A stretch of DNA of 64,000 nt from Ailanthus altissimus (taxonomy: Eukaryota; Streptophyta; Magnoliopsida; Sapindales; Simaroubaceae): assembly GCA_946807835.1 (NCBI GenBank), contig OX327702.1:10974001-11038000 (forward strand), in the 5' to 3' direction. The notes beneath the pieces are model-generated. The model was given only the letters and a program-made list of their open reading frames with translations, was not told where the DNA came from and did no database searches. The position numbers and the translations under genes are program-made. Shown in pieces: positions 22,601 to 35,459 of the stretch (within the stretch, counting starts at the first letter, position 1; the number at the start of each line of letters is the position of its first letter).

Positions 22601-23920
22601 TCCATTGGAGAAATCTACGATAAAGGGATGTAACAACCTTGGCATTTATTATATGATTGATCAATGCCTTTTGCACTATAACCTTGGTAAATGTTTGATA
22701 AACCCTAAATGTAGAGCGAATAGTGTCTAAATATTATATGTTAAAATTAAGTACAATATATCAAATAAATACTTTTGTAATTAACGAACTCTAAGTCAAT
22801 GATTTCTGTGCAATGAAAAGTTAATGCTGCTATATTGACTTGCCCAGTTTGTCCAAAATTTACTTCCATACGGTCCTCTTATACGCATATTGATATGAAC
22901 CCAAATAAATAATTAGGATCGATAAACTACGAGTGATATGAACACTTGACTTATACGCATATTGATCTTAATTGTTACAACTGAATTCTGGATATATATT
23001 TTTCAGTCTTATTTGACGGCTTTGTATGCCATTGAAGTAAGTAATTTCTAGGTTTGAACAATTCTACTTTTTTTTCTTCTTAATTCTGATATAAGTATCA
23101 CATTATTCAAAATAATTTAAATATATAATACCTTGAAAAAAAAAAAAAAGGAGATACTGAAACAAACAATGCACAATAAAACGATAGTTGAAGAGGAAAG
23201 ATGGTGGCTACCGTTAGCTTTTCCGAACATGATTAATTATTATTATTATTTATACATTTTCTGTGTATTAAATGAATTCTTTTTATCTTGAACTCTTAAG
23301 ACAATGAAATATTAATAAATTACTAATAGATCAGATATATTTGAGATGAATATTGAAACTAAAAGTAATATATTAGATAGCTTCACATGAAAATTTCTTT
23401 ATAACACATGTGTAATTTACTCTTTAAATTATTTTCTTCAGCATTGATTATTGAATATATGTATAAATTATGTTAGTAAGTCATGTGTATATATTATATT
23501 TTATTTTTAGACGTACCATAAAATAATGTATCATAGAAAATTTAATTATATAAATTAAGTGGTAAAATTAATACAAATATAAATAAAAAATAGTAAAATT
23601 AGCACAATATAACATAATTTTAAATAGTTAAATAGTATTGCATAAATAATAAATTTATATTGTGCTATACATAAACCGTATATATTGAATATCAATATTA
23701 TTTTAGCAAAAATATAGACATTAGTATTCAATCACAATTCATAATGTAATAAAATCTTGTGTTATTCTTATTAATTATTTAATAATATAAATATACTAAT
23801 TTTATTGTTTATATAGTGTATTTTTACTATTTAGTACTGTACATATGCAATTATTAATTTTTTAAAATAAAAAATATTATACCACTCTAAAATTAATTTT
23901 GTACTATTACAACTATAATA

Positions 23921-23921
<1 letters not shown>

Positions 23922-23958
<37 letters not shown>
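23922..23958. repeat. (TA)n microsatellite
   Basis: Uninterrupted TA dinucleotides of about 18 units inside the left LTR of the Copia element. Confidence 0.95.
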
Positions 23959-23961
<3 letters not shown>

Positions 23962-25249
23962 GGATATTATCAAATACTAGGAGGAATTTTGGTAGTTAAT
24001 GAATCTAATAGGAGGGTAAATGATATTTATTTTTCTTTTAATTTAATATAAGATTTTAAAATCTTTTAACTCTAAAAATCCATCACAAAGGTTTGAAAAG
24101 CTTTTATGTGTATTAAGTCATATACAACTAATTACATATTGTAACCATTTATTATGCAATTGCTATAGGTGTCTTTTGAGCTTAAACATATACTTAGTGT
24201 AAACAACATCCATTTGAGAAAGTTAAGTGAACTATATCTTGAACTCAATTCTTTTAACTAAATTTTAAATACTATACATATAATAGCAATGAAGACTTGA
24301 TTTTGAAGGTTAACACTATTAATAGCTATGTGCTCGCATCTTGATTCTCATGAGAGTTTTAGAAAATAGCCAATTCCCATAATCATGGCCTCATCATGAT
24401 TCTCACTTAGGTGAGTCCTCTAAGGGTATATATGACCGATGCCTCACAAGAGTATGCTCACCTTAGACTTATTTAGGGTAAGTACCCTCCTAAATATCAC
24501 ATCGTAACACTTCTTGCTATAGAGACAAGCGTAAGTATATATCTTCTTTAAGATATATCTGTAAGTAAGTGCTATGAAAGTTATATAATATGGCTTATTC
24601 CTACTCATTAAACATTCTTTATGAGATCTCTAATCACAAAGGTTGGTTTACCTCTTTAGGTATTTTTTTGCGGGTTAAGTTCACCCATTTGAAAATTCTA
24701 TGGCAACTTTCCTCGAAAAGTCATTTTGTTAACTAATCAAATATGTTCAACTTAGACATGACATACTACAAATCTATAATAGCATTTCTTAGAAGACTTT
24801 TGACAAACATATATCTCATTCTAACATATTGGTTCATCTTTTTATTTGAATGAGATTGCTTCACTAATTCTATAATAGCCTTACAATTACAATGTATTGG
24901 AATTGTAGTTAAACATCTACCTACAAGAGGTGTCTATATTATGACACTTTTAATCCATTCATATTCTTTGCAAGCTATATCAAGAGCTATAAGCTCAAAC
25001 TCTATAGTACTTCTTGAAATTAATATTTATTTCTTAAAACCCTAAGATATAACTGGTCCTTCTAAAAGAAATATATAACTACTTGTATACTTAATATTTA
25101 TGTTATTGATTATCTAATTTATATCCCTTCAATCACATAAAGAAAAAAATCCATAGAACCTCTAAGATATTTGAAAATTCTTTCTCAAGCATTCAAATGT
25201 TCATTGTGGGATTATGAATATATCTACTAAGTATCCCCATGTCATATAT

Positions 25250-26060
25250 ATATTAGGCCTAGTGTTATCAGCTGTATATAATAAAGATCCTATCCTTTGA
25301 GAATACCTTAATTGAGATACAGGTTCTCCTTGATATTTCTTCAACCCTACACTAGGATCATAAGGTGTAGAGATAGATTTACTATTAAAGTATCCAAATT
25401 TTCTTTATAGAATTTTCTTTATCTAATATGATACCTTTTGAGGGTCTTTTTAATTCTCATGTCTAGAATTATATGAGCTTCTCCCAAATCTTTCATATCA
25501 AAATTTCTAGCTAAGTAAACTTTTAGATCATTTACTATATCTAAGTTTAACCTAAATATTAAAATATCATCCACATATAAACTTAATATGGTATAAGCTC
25601 TATCATTTTCTTTATAATATACACATTTGTCATACTCATTTATCCTAAAACTATAATTTAAAATCACTAAATCAAATTTCTCATGCCATTGCTTTGGACC
25701 TTGCTTAAGACCACAAAAATATTTTACTAACTTGCAACTTTATATCTTTAATCCTTCATTATAAAACCTTCAGTTTATTTCATATATATTTCGTCTTCTA
25801 AATCTCCATTTAAGAAAACAGTTTCTTACATCTATTTAATGAATGGCTAGATTATGAATTGATGCTAAAGTAATCAATATTTTAATTATTGTAATACTAG
25901 TTATACGAGAATATGTGTTCAAATAATCTATTCCTTCTTTTTGTATAAAACTATTAGCTATAACCTTGCTTTATACTTATCTTTAGTACTGTCATTATTT
26001 TTTTAAATATCCACTTGCAGTCTATTGTCTTGTTTTCAGAAGGAAGATCTATTAAAACTC
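25250..26060 (-). pseudogene. Copia reverse transcriptase remnant
   Basis: The longest frame (25,419-25,667) reads DKCVYYKENDR and then LYVDDILIF, the Copia RT catalytic YVDD box, followed by FDMKDLGEAHIILDMRI. Upstream, about 25,990-26,060, lies a frame like TIDCKWIFKK, matching the conserved GCKWIFK start of Copia RT. Stops and frame changes separate the parts. Confidence 0.8.
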
Positions 26061-26559
26061 AAGTATTATTTTGAACAATAGAAATAAACTCATTATTTAT
26101 GACTTCTTTCCAAATAGATGCATTCATAGAAATAATAACTTCTTTATAAGACGCGAGATCTTCTTCTTCTAAGAAAGTATAAAAATCTTCTCCAAAATTT
26201 CTAATTATTCTAAGTCTTCTACTTCTTCAAAGTTCAACTTGTGATTCACCAATAGTCACACTAGTAGATGGTTAATCATAGTTGAAGTTTAATTATAACT
26301 TATAAGCTGTTTGACTTTATTTTTTAAAGGAAAAATATCTTTAATGAAAGTTGCTTCTCTAGATGCTATTTTTGAGTCATTGGAATTCCTACTAACTTTT
26401 GAATTTATAACTAAGAATCTATTAGCACTACTATTTTGAGCATAGTCTATGAATATAGTATCTATAGTTTGAAGGCATATCTTCTTTCTCTTAGGATTGA
26501 GAATGTCAACTTTTACTAAGCATCCTCACACTCTAAGAAAATTAAGATTAGGAGCTTAA

Positions 26560-27290
26560 CAACTTATAAGGAGTTTTTTTAATCCTTTATTGTTATTGTA
26601 TTTAGTATAAAATATATAGATAGTATTTCTTCCCTCCATAGGTTCTCGAGTAAACTAGAACTTAATAACACTAAATTCAACATATCCATTAAAGTTATAT
26701 TTTTCTTTCAACAACACTAGTGGATTGTGGTGAATATGGAGAGGTTACCTCATGTATAATTTCATTCTCTTCACAAAAATTTAAAAAGACTAAGTGTGTA
26801 TTCTTCTCCTCTATTAGATTTAAGTTCTTTAATCATTTTCTCTAGTTGATTCTCTGCTTCATTTTTATACACTTTGAATTTATCAAAGACCATATATTTT
26901 GTTTTAATCAAATATGTATAACAATATTTTGAACAATCATCAATAAAAGTTATAAAATATTTATTACCACCTCTAGTGGGTATTCTATTAAAATCATAAA
27001 CGTCACTATGTATAAGTTTTAAAACTTGAATATTCATTTCTATGGACTTAAAAAAATTTCTAGGTTGTTTGGCTTGCGCAAACATTTTACACTTATGTTT
27101 AAAATTAGTTTGAGTCTTAGATACTAAACTAAGATCCATCATTCCTTTAATCTTCTTTAAATTTACATGACTAAGTCTCTCATATCAACACATATTAATA
27201 GTTTCAACATTAAGAACTTTAGAAATTTTATTAAAACTTGAAATATTATTCAACTTAAACAAACTATCATATATATATATATATACATCC
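26560..27290 (-). pseudogene. Copia GAG-pre-integrase and integrase remnant
   Basis: Near 27,180 the frame reads ERLSHVNLKKIKGMMDLSL, the GAG-pre-integrase motif (RLGHVN...). At 26,771-27,142 the core gives IHSDVYDFNRIPTRGGNKYF and then ITFIDDCSKYCYTYLIK, with the first two catalytic Asp residues of the rve fold (HSD and FIDD). Degeneration continues to the left. Confidence 0.8.
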
Positions 27291-27599
27291 TTTACTAAAA
27301 AATACATTATTTTTTTAGAAATCACTACTTTAAGAGATTCTAACACAATTTTGTTTCCATGTTGGACTAAAGAATATCCACTAATAAGATTTTTTCTCAC
27401 TTTGGGTACGTGCTTTACATCCTTGGAGTCAAAATCTTTCTAGAGATCATCTTTAATTTAATATCTCTAACACCAAGTGTTTATACGGTAGAATTATTGC
27501 CTAAAGTCACACTTAATCCATTGAATGCTAATAATTTTTAAAATATTCCCGATCAAAATAAACATGCACATTTACAGTTGAATCTAACCTCTGCATATT

Positions 27600-28260
27600 A
27601 TTTTCAAAAGCAAAAATTAATACTTAGAAGATTAGGATTATACCTAATAATGAGTTCACTTAAAACATTCTCGTCTTCTAGCACATAAACATGGCCCTTT
27701 TATCTTTTTTTAAAATATTTACACTTGTGAACCTTGGTCTTCTTAAAGTAAAAGTTCTTAGCCATATGGTTGGCCCTTTCATAAATATAGTATGACCTAT
27801 CCTTCTTACATTTAGAATTCTTAGGATTATTATAGTGAGAGTTTTAGTTGATCTTAACTTTAAAACTTTTCTTATTGAGGCAATAATCATTGTATTTCTC
27901 ATTATTCTTTGAGCTTTCTACTAGGTTTACATAGTAGTCTCATTTTCACTAATATCATTGGATCTATTTTTCAATGTAGTACTAAGTGAATTAATTACTT
28001 GTACTATAGTAAGTTCTCCTTATTGCTTAAGAGACTTTCCAAAATCAGATCAACTAATAGGCAACTTATCTATCAAAAAAGATATCATATAATTTTCATT
28101 AAGTTTGTTGTCATTTTTTTCAACCTTTCTCAGAAGTTCTTGAAATGTAAGAATTTGATCGTTCAAGAGTTTTGAGTCTACCATGTTATAATTATTAAAA
28201 CTAGATAAAATAAATCTATCTATACTAGTGTCGTCTACCCCATAAAAGACTTTCTTGTGA
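27600..28260 (-). pseudogene. Copia gag remnant
   Basis: Frames on the minus strand give a decayed zinc-knuckle-like stretch (YERANHMAKN where CGKPNHLAKNC is typical) and, toward 28,260, a region resembling the Copia gag motif for a short linker and YNMVDSKLLNDQI. Support comes mainly from its position 5' of the integrase remnant. Confidence 0.5.
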
Positions 28261-29079
28261 CCTATTCATTTTTGTAAAGAATTCTAAAAATAAAGGAAAT
28301 GGAAATCTAAATATATAATATAATTTGTTAAATTAAAATAACTAGAAAAAATTGATATGCAATATAGTAAATAAAAATTCAAATTAAAAGAAAAATCATA
28401 AAGTACCAACTATTTATTATAATAAATTAATTAAATATACATTAACACCTAAGATTGCAATTTTTCCTTATAAAGTTAAACTCATTTTAAAATAAATATA
28501 TAAACAGCTAATTGTTTTAAAGTTATTATAAAAATAAAAAATATAAATAAAGAAAATTAAATTTATTCCTTTTTAAAAGAACTCTAAAGTTTATATTACA
28601 TAAAATTATAAAATACAATTTTATTTTTGGGCAATAAAGAGTTCAAACTAAAAATAAAACTCTTTCTAATAAATTGTTTAAAACAAATAATGGTGTTGGT
28701 CAAAATAATTTATGACTAGAGAAACGTTAGTTATCTATAGAAAATAATCTATATTTATAACTCTCAAAATTTGTAAGAAATATTTTTAGAAATTTAATTA
28801 TTATAATATGTAATGAATTTGAGAAAATTAAATTCAATACAAAAAATTAACTCTTAAAAAAGAAAACTTTATACATTTTAATTCTAGATGTATAATAAGA
28901 GGTAAATAAAACTAACAAAGCAAAGTAGCTAACAAAAAAAAAAAAAATCTAATAGCAAATACCTCACTTTAAACAAAATAATAAATATATCAATTTAAGA
29001 AATTAGCATAAATAATAATAAATCATAATTTTACATATAAAATATTAAGATTTTCTTTGGTTTTAGAATGTAAACCACG
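28261..29079. other. AT-rich stretch between gag remnant and right LTR
   Basis: Probably the decayed 5' untranslated part of the Copia element. It has poly-A runs (for example 28,935-28,948) and no reading frame of interest. Confidence 0.35.
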
Positions 29080-29720
29080 TGTTTATATTTTATTTTATTT
29101 TTAGGCATATCATAAAATTATGTAGCATAAAAAAATTAATTATATAAATTAAGTAGTAAAACTAATACAATATAGATAGAAAAATAAAAGCTAGCTTATG
29201 CAGTGGAGAGGTACGCGTGTAACATGTCATAAAGTTAAAGAAATCTTCCCTCGTGAGAGTAAGTGCAATTATTCTTGATTGAAAGATGCAACAAAATACT
29301 TTCAACCACTCTCATTGATGAGCACGATAACCAGAAGAAAATGCTAAGTCTTACAATGTCGAAGTTATAGAAAAATAGTGTAAGTAACATTTTTAGAGTA
29401 TTACTTTAGGATGTATGCATGTGTTTAGAGTAAAAAATAATCATTTTATATAGTAGTAATAAGGCTTAAGGTATTAAATATCAATATTAATTTAGCATTA
29501 TTACAATTTTAAATTTTTTATAACTTCAATATTAATGTATAATTTATGTTTGAAATTTGTAACTCTTATTAAAATTAACTTTTGTTAACATAAATTTGAA
29601 TTTTAAAAAATTCTAAAAATTTATAATTTCAAGAGTTTATTATATACATTAAATTTTATAACTCTTTAATTATTTTAATTTAATATAAGATTTTAAAACT
29701 TTTTAACTCCAATATGTTAT

Positions 29721-30098
29721 TTCATTAATAAATTAAAAATACTAAAAACTCTTTATTTTAAGAAAAGTTTTTCAATACACTCCCATTGAAAAAAAAAATT
29801 GAAAGACCATTAATTATGAAAAGAATGTTAGAACCTTATTCAACCACATTCTAGGACCACTATATAGCTATTGGACAGATGGAATCAATTTGTTCAAGTG
29901 GGAAAAATATGATATATAGTTGGAAAATTATTTTGTAACATGACAAAAGAGGTAGTTGAAGTTAGATAGGGTCTAGAATTGATTTAAAGATCATTTTCAA
30001 GCCTAACATACCAAAAAAAAAAAAAATCAATAATTACACTTTGATTGATAATGACTTTGAGAGAAAACGATAACATTATGTTTGTCAACTTTTACGCG
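29721..30098. other. AT-rich spacer, no gene seen
   Basis: Lies between the Copia remnant and the flank of the Tat element. It contains a 14-base A run at about 30,014-30,027 and no feature I can name. Confidence 0.4.
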
Positions 30099-30220
30099 AC
30101 TTTTTGAAATGAAACGAAACATCCATAAACATAACAGAAAGAAAACGTGAACAACTTAAAATTTTCTTCTTGCAAGTTTAAAGTTCACACAAATAATACA
30201 GATATGCATGAATGAAATCA
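30099..30220 (+). repeat. ~120-bp flank repeat, left copy
   Basis: It matches 38,209-38,326 in direct orientation: ACTTTTTGAAATG, AACATCCATAAACA, AAAGAAAACGTGAACAA, AAGTTCACAC and GATATGCATG are shared. The pair sits just outside the two LTRs of the Tat element. Confidence 0.85.
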
Positions 30221-30230
30221 ATTTAGTAAT

Positions 30231-31065
30231 TGATATCTCTTTGGGAATGGTTATTGAATCTCTTCATGGGTTGGATTAAAATTGGGCTAGATTGACTACT
30301 TGGGAGGTTGGCTACATAAGCTTTCTGCAACTGCAAACAGTTACAGGCCATACTAAAATTTTTTGTGACGGCCAGCCTCTAATACTTAAATTAGTAGAGG
30401 GTTTTAAAGAAGAAAACAAAGAAAGCAAAAAATAATATTAAAAGAGGTTTTCTGAGCGGTTTTATACTTGGTAAATGAGTTGTAATAATTGTTGGTTTAG
30501 CTAAAAGGGAATGAAATTAAGAGTTTTGAAAAAAGAATCAAAAAAAAAAAAAAAATTAGAACCCTTTCTTTGCCTCTCCATTTCCTTTTTATAGGTGTGT
30601 TACAAATTCCATTAGAATTAGAGAAAATCTATACCTTTTTGATTTAGTCTCATCCTGAACTTGTTGGAATTGAATTTTCATTGAGGATCTTGATGATAAA
30701 ATTGATTGGTTAATCCTGTAATTATAGAGGTTGGATTAGTCAAAGATCTTACTCTGAAATCCTTAAGATTGGCAATGAGTCTTTAGTTTTCGGTCATTGT
30801 GTACCTTTCTAGAATCTCAAAGCCTTGTGTGGTTAACCTTGGTAAGAGTTTACATGGTTGGTTTGACTAATACTGGTTGCCAAGAATGCCAGTTAGTGAT
30901 GAAGACTTTGAGGTTGAGTATTGAGAGTAAATCTTGAGGATATTCTCTTATTCATTATAAGAGCTTTCTCTTGGTGATGGATTAAAGTCTAGGGTGTCAC
31001 ATAATGGGCCTCAGGTGAAGCGTTCTCTAGATTTATGGGCTTAGGATTTGTGGGCCACTTTCTCA
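30231..31065 (-). repeat. 3' LTR of the Tat-type element
   Basis: Aligned by eye with 37,310-38,160. Shared blocks include GAGCTTTCTGCAAC-like sequence, GAGTTGT, TTAAGAGTTTT, TTTTTATAG-TGTGT, GATTTAG-CTCATCCT, AAAGATCTTACT and GAGTTTTCTCTT-TGATGG. The left end begins TGATATCTC and the right end is taken at TTTCTCA. Confidence 0.7.
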
Positions 31066-31739
31066 CATTTGCTCAATGAGATTGAGGAATTCTTAGGACA
31101 TATCCTCATTCTTCATTTTGTTGAAGTACATCACCTGGTGGGTCGACATTTCTATCTTGATGAGAATCAAAGCATCACACTTGAAGGCCAGGGGAAAAGT
31201 GTTAGAGTTGAGCTTGTGTGCCATTCTATTTTTGTATATATTTTGTTACAATGCATATTTCTATAAATTATTATTTATTTTTATATGGTATTCAGCTTAT
31301 TTTTTTTTATTTTACACTATAGATCTAAAGTAGTTTGATCAAAATTAAGAGTTAGTATTTCTAAAAAGTTAGATATTTGTATAAATTAGAAAAAAGACTT
31401 GAGAATAGTTATTATAGTAACGTAGTAGTAAGAAGTTGTAAATAGCACTAAGAAATGTCACTATATAGTGTTTTCTTGAATTTTGTTCATGGTTATTGGT
31501 TTATTTCCAATGGTTGATTGATAAACCATAAATACCGGTGCATGTTTGTATCTAGATTATATAGATGGTTAGTTTTAGCAAACCGTAAGCTTAATAAAAG
31601 TTTGTATAGGCATGTGGGTGTTAATTAAAGACTAGACACTAAACAAAGTCATGAAGAAATCCAATAAATATTCTATATAGTTTTCAACGGATATTTTTTT
31701 GAGTTGATTAGTATTTATGATTCTTAGACCTGAGCACCA

Positions 31740-32430
31740 TGGTGGCCCTGTAAGTGTTCTATCATACTTAGATTTCTCTTGATGGCCTAAAAGCATTCAA
31801 CACATTTATTAGTAACCTTTGAAATAAATTCTATTAAGGGTAGCCACTTGGCATGTAAGTATTTAAATTTCTTTTACGATGCTTCGAGACTTCATTTCTA
31901 GGATAACTTTAACTTTGTCGGGGTCAGCTTTGATTATCCGTTGGCTTACCATGAATCACAAGCATTTAATAGACACCAACTTGAAGGTATACTTATTAGG
32001 ATTTAACTTTATGTCGTGCTCTTTAGATCATAAAAGTATTTTTAATGTCCTTCATATGGTTTTCGGGTTGCCTTGAATTTGAAAACATGTCATCCTCATA
32101 GATGTCCATACTCTTTTTAATTAAAGACTTAAACTTGTTTATACACCTCTATTGCCCTAAGATTCTTTAACATGAATGTTATGAATCTACAACAATATGT
32201 CCCTTAGTAAGTAATGAATGAGATATTCTTTTGATCAACATCTTGATCTAGTTATAACCCAAGTAAACATTTAAAAAGTTGAGAAGTGCATACCTGGTTG
32301 TGGAGTATACTAACTGATCAATCTTGAAGAGAGGAAAGATATTGTTTGGGTAAGTTTTGTTCAAGTCGTGAAGTCAATGCAGATATTTCACTTTTTATTA
32401 GCCTTGTTAACAATAATTATATTGGCTAAC
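31740..32430 (-). pseudogene. Tat-type Gypsy reverse transcriptase remnant
   Basis: Minus-strand frames read LNKTYPNNIFPLFKIDQLV (family LNKACPKDSFPLPKIDQLV) at about 32,300-32,380, and MDIYEDDMF at about 32,090. The latter is the catalytic YVDDM box with Glu replacing Val; its two Asp residues survive. Frequent stops make it inactive. Confidence 0.75.
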
Positions 32431-32847
32431 CACTTGGGATGATAGACTTATATGATGAACCTTAGGTTATTTAAGTAGCCACATCCTTATTTCTCTTATA
32501 GTTGAAGATCATTCTCTTTTACTTGACGGGCTTAAAGGACGAGTTGACAACTAGATCATGGGATATGAACATAAGATCTACTCTTAGCATGTTCTTATAA
32601 GAGTAAATAAAGATGTAAAAAATTCTTTGACCAATGCTTTCTGGTTGTTCTTGATCTCTGAGTTCAACTTAAGCTAATCTTCACTATCTTCTCCTTATTG
32701 GATTTGGTACTTTGATTCCTCTCATAAGTATATTGTGGAGAAGCAGTAATTCTTTTTCATCGAGGTTGCTTAGTAACTCATTACCATTTTTTAGTCCCCA
32801 AATAAAACTTTAGGTAGTAGATATATTATTGTATGAGATCTAATATA

Positions 32848-33409
32848 TGTGAGTGTATATATGTGCAATTGTGTCTATTGTCTAAAATACGTATCACATA
32901 TATATTATACGCGGCGGAAGCGTTTAAATTAAACAATAAACACAATAAATAAATATATTAATCACATTAATATATTAATAGGATAGAGAACTCACCTTAA
33001 CGTGTAATGTTATAAACTTAAATCCCTGAAGTCTGCATAGAGATCAACTCGTGGGCAGTTCTAGTCACCAACACGGTGGGCTTGGCGAGCTAGAACAACA
33101 TCCCATATGCCAACACTGGGTTTAACTCTTAAACCTTAAAATGGCCAGTGGTGTATTTTCATCATTTTCTCTAAAAGGATAAGAAATGGAGAATTTGAAG
33201 CAATCCACTATTAATTCAATTGGAATCATAGAGAAAAATAAAACAATTTTATTTTTGCCTTTTTTTTTTTTCCTTTTTCTTCTTTCTTGGCTCATCTTCA
33301 TTTCTTCTCTCTTTCTCCGTTTCTCCATTTCATCTCTCGACCAAATACACAACACACACTTTTTACACCAATTCTCATCTCTCTCTCTTTATATATATAT
33401 ATATATATA

Positions 33410-33445
<36 letters not shown>

Positions 33446-34972
33446 CATAATAGGTGCCAATTATTAGGCACCCAAATAAAATATTATTATATATAATAAT
33501 ATATTAAATGAGAAATATTTTGATTATTTAATTATTAAATAATTAAAGTGTGAAATAACCATTTTGTCCCTCATGAATAATTATCAAGTCTACCCCATAG
33601 TGGGTCCCTCCAAATCTCACACTCGGGTAAACTCAACCGAGCGTTCACAATGCACCACGTGTCATTATACAATTAGTAAATAATAATTATTGACTAATTA
33701 TTGTATTTAACACTTAAATATAAATACGTACGTATTTCTGTGGTATTGCTGAATATTGCTGGATTAAACACTTTAATCACATACGCTGCCCCAGTGTACA
33801 ACGAGTACACTCTATATCGTGGGACTCCCTAGGTCCTACGCCTGATTCGTCAAATAAAACTATTCTATGAGTCCGTGAGTAATGCCTCACGCACACGTCA
33901 CAAATATTACAAATCAACGAGTTGAACCATACAAGCTGAGGTTACAATGCATACGTATAGTCCTTCCATCATGATATCCTGGATGTGCAGGGATATAGAT
34001 TATCACCGTCAAATTCCCTTATACTCATCCATGTCTTATCTCCATACTTGTATCTCACTGAACAATATGTACAAACTCCTTTGCCATATTGTTCCACCCT
34101 GACGGAACTCTTTTTCGGGATTAATACTTATGGCCACAAGATTTTTTGAGATACAGTCTCGAAACATCTAGATATCAAACTCTCTATGCGAGCTGATAGA
34201 TCCCATATTTGTACATACCGGACTCTATAAGCATCAGACCATACCCAACGACACTAGCGGTCACACTATGAAAGGTCTATGACATGCGTAGAACCAAAGT
34301 ATGGTGGATCATTTACAAGCCCATCATGGTGCTCAGGTCAAAGGACCATGTGTACTACTCAATTTGAGAGGACCCTCCGTTGACGACTTACATAGGGTGT
34401 CTATCGGAGGCCCTCATAAGTCTTGTCCTATATCCAGTCTTAACTGGATACCCATATGTCAATACGAGCTCCAAGCTCACGGTCGACTAAGAACGACCAT
34501 CTATACCCTATAGGTACGATATATGCTAATATATATATATATAAAGGTATCCACTGATAGACCTGTATTGGTAGAAATAGACCAGGGACAATAATTCGAG
34601 AACATACTTGCATAACTTATATTTCTTGGCACTTGATTACAACTCTTGCAACTATGCAGTTACTGGTTTATTCCCAGGTCTATGTCCCATTACAGACAAG
34701 GCTCAAACTCTTGGATCTGCTGAGTATTATAACCAGCTAACACTAAGCTGTGCTAATATTTAGCATTTATATCTCTCAGCGTGGCTAACTATAGGCCCTT
34801 ATCTAAACTTTTTTAGATCTGATTTGAACTCGTTCAGATCGTACAATGTCTGTAACATTACATTGCATAGTACTATATTAATTGGTATTAATGATTTAAT
34901 GAGAATGTACACTTGTATAAATACATAAGTATATGTACATTCAGGGATGACATGTAAGCATCGACCCTAACA
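32848..34972 (-). mobile_element. Copia-type solo LTR nested in Tat element
   Basis: A near-complete LTR of the family also seen at 42,307 and 61,220. It starts TGTGAGTG and ends CATCGACCCTAACA. No Copia internal sequence adjoins it, and Gypsy protease lies to the right with Gypsy RT to the left, so it is a solo LTR. The flanking pentamers are ATATA (left) and TATAC (right), not a clean duplication. The LTR contains (TA)n and (ATA)n tracts at 33,391-33,440. Confidence 0.8.
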
Positions 34973-34979
34973 TATACAC

Positions 34980-35275
34980 GGTTGCTTTTGAGTTAGTTAT
35001 AAATGGTCACCCTAGTAGAACTTTGTAGAGGAATAAATGATTGACCATGACAAAGCTCGCCATTATGGTCATAACGTAGGGCATCTTCCTTAGGGACATA
35101 GGCAAGCTGACTACCTTAAGCATCATAACGTAGCTATCTCCAACCCCGTACAAAGGAGTTTTAGTCCTTTTGATCTTTAAACCCTTAATGTTGAGTTCAT
35201 CTAATACTTCCTTAAATATTATGTTTACCGAGCTTTAAAGGTCGATGAATACCTAATTCACCTCGGCTTTTGTTA
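34980..35275 (-). pseudogene. Tat-type Gypsy protease remnant
   Basis: The minus-strand frame gives VFIDL-stop-SSVNIIFKEVLDEL, where VLIDGGSS or VDTGSS is typical (the catalytic Asp remains, the following Gly is a stop). It continues TKTPLYGVGDSYVMMLK and then LPMSLRKMP, as in Tat protease (LYGFGD...LPMTLG). It is inactive because of the stop. Confidence 0.75.
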
Positions 35276-35459
35276 TATATGACTACCAACTTGTCATCAT
35301 GCAAGTAGTTAATTCCTCTAGCATTTTCCTTGGTGAACATAATTGAAACGACACAAACCTGAGGCTTTTTAGCAACTGGGATGCTTATCACATAGGGCTC
35401 TACCAAGAGCATCTTGAAAGGTGTTTTCTTTATTGGTTGTAATCTCTTACCAGCATAGA

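Larger units (their letters stand above)
20901..23482. other. Intergenic, AT-rich, no gene seen
   Basis: No reading frame matches a family I know. Contents: a (TA)n run at about 21,692-21,710, a perfect 22-bp tandem pair at 21,717-21,760, and a perfect 12-bp inverted repeat at 22,568-22,600. The stretch at 22,200-22,500 has no recognisable coding sequence. A 65-codon frame at 22,533-22,730 resembles nothing known to me. Confidence 0.35.
23483..29720 (-). mobile_element. Degenerate Ty1/Copia retrotransposon
   Basis: Copia gag, integrase and reverse transcriptase remnants lie in the expected order on the minus strand (gag 27,600-28,260, integrase 26,560-27,290, RT 25,250-26,060). Flanking AT-rich stretches are related: about 23,483-24,090 and 29,080-29,720 share TATATTTTATTTTTAG, AATTATATAAATTAAGT and TTTAATATAAGATTTTAAAA in the same order. 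They are best explained as strongly diverged LTRs, but ends, primer site and target duplication could not be fixed. A (TA)n tract (23,922-23,958) expanded inside the left LTR. All reading frames are broken, so this is an old, dead copy. Confidence 0.65.

Noticed and set aside
33122..33410. Opposed small frames with poly-Lys or poly-Phe
   Set aside because: Same LTR low-complexity region as at 16.9-17.2 kb, in another LTR copy.
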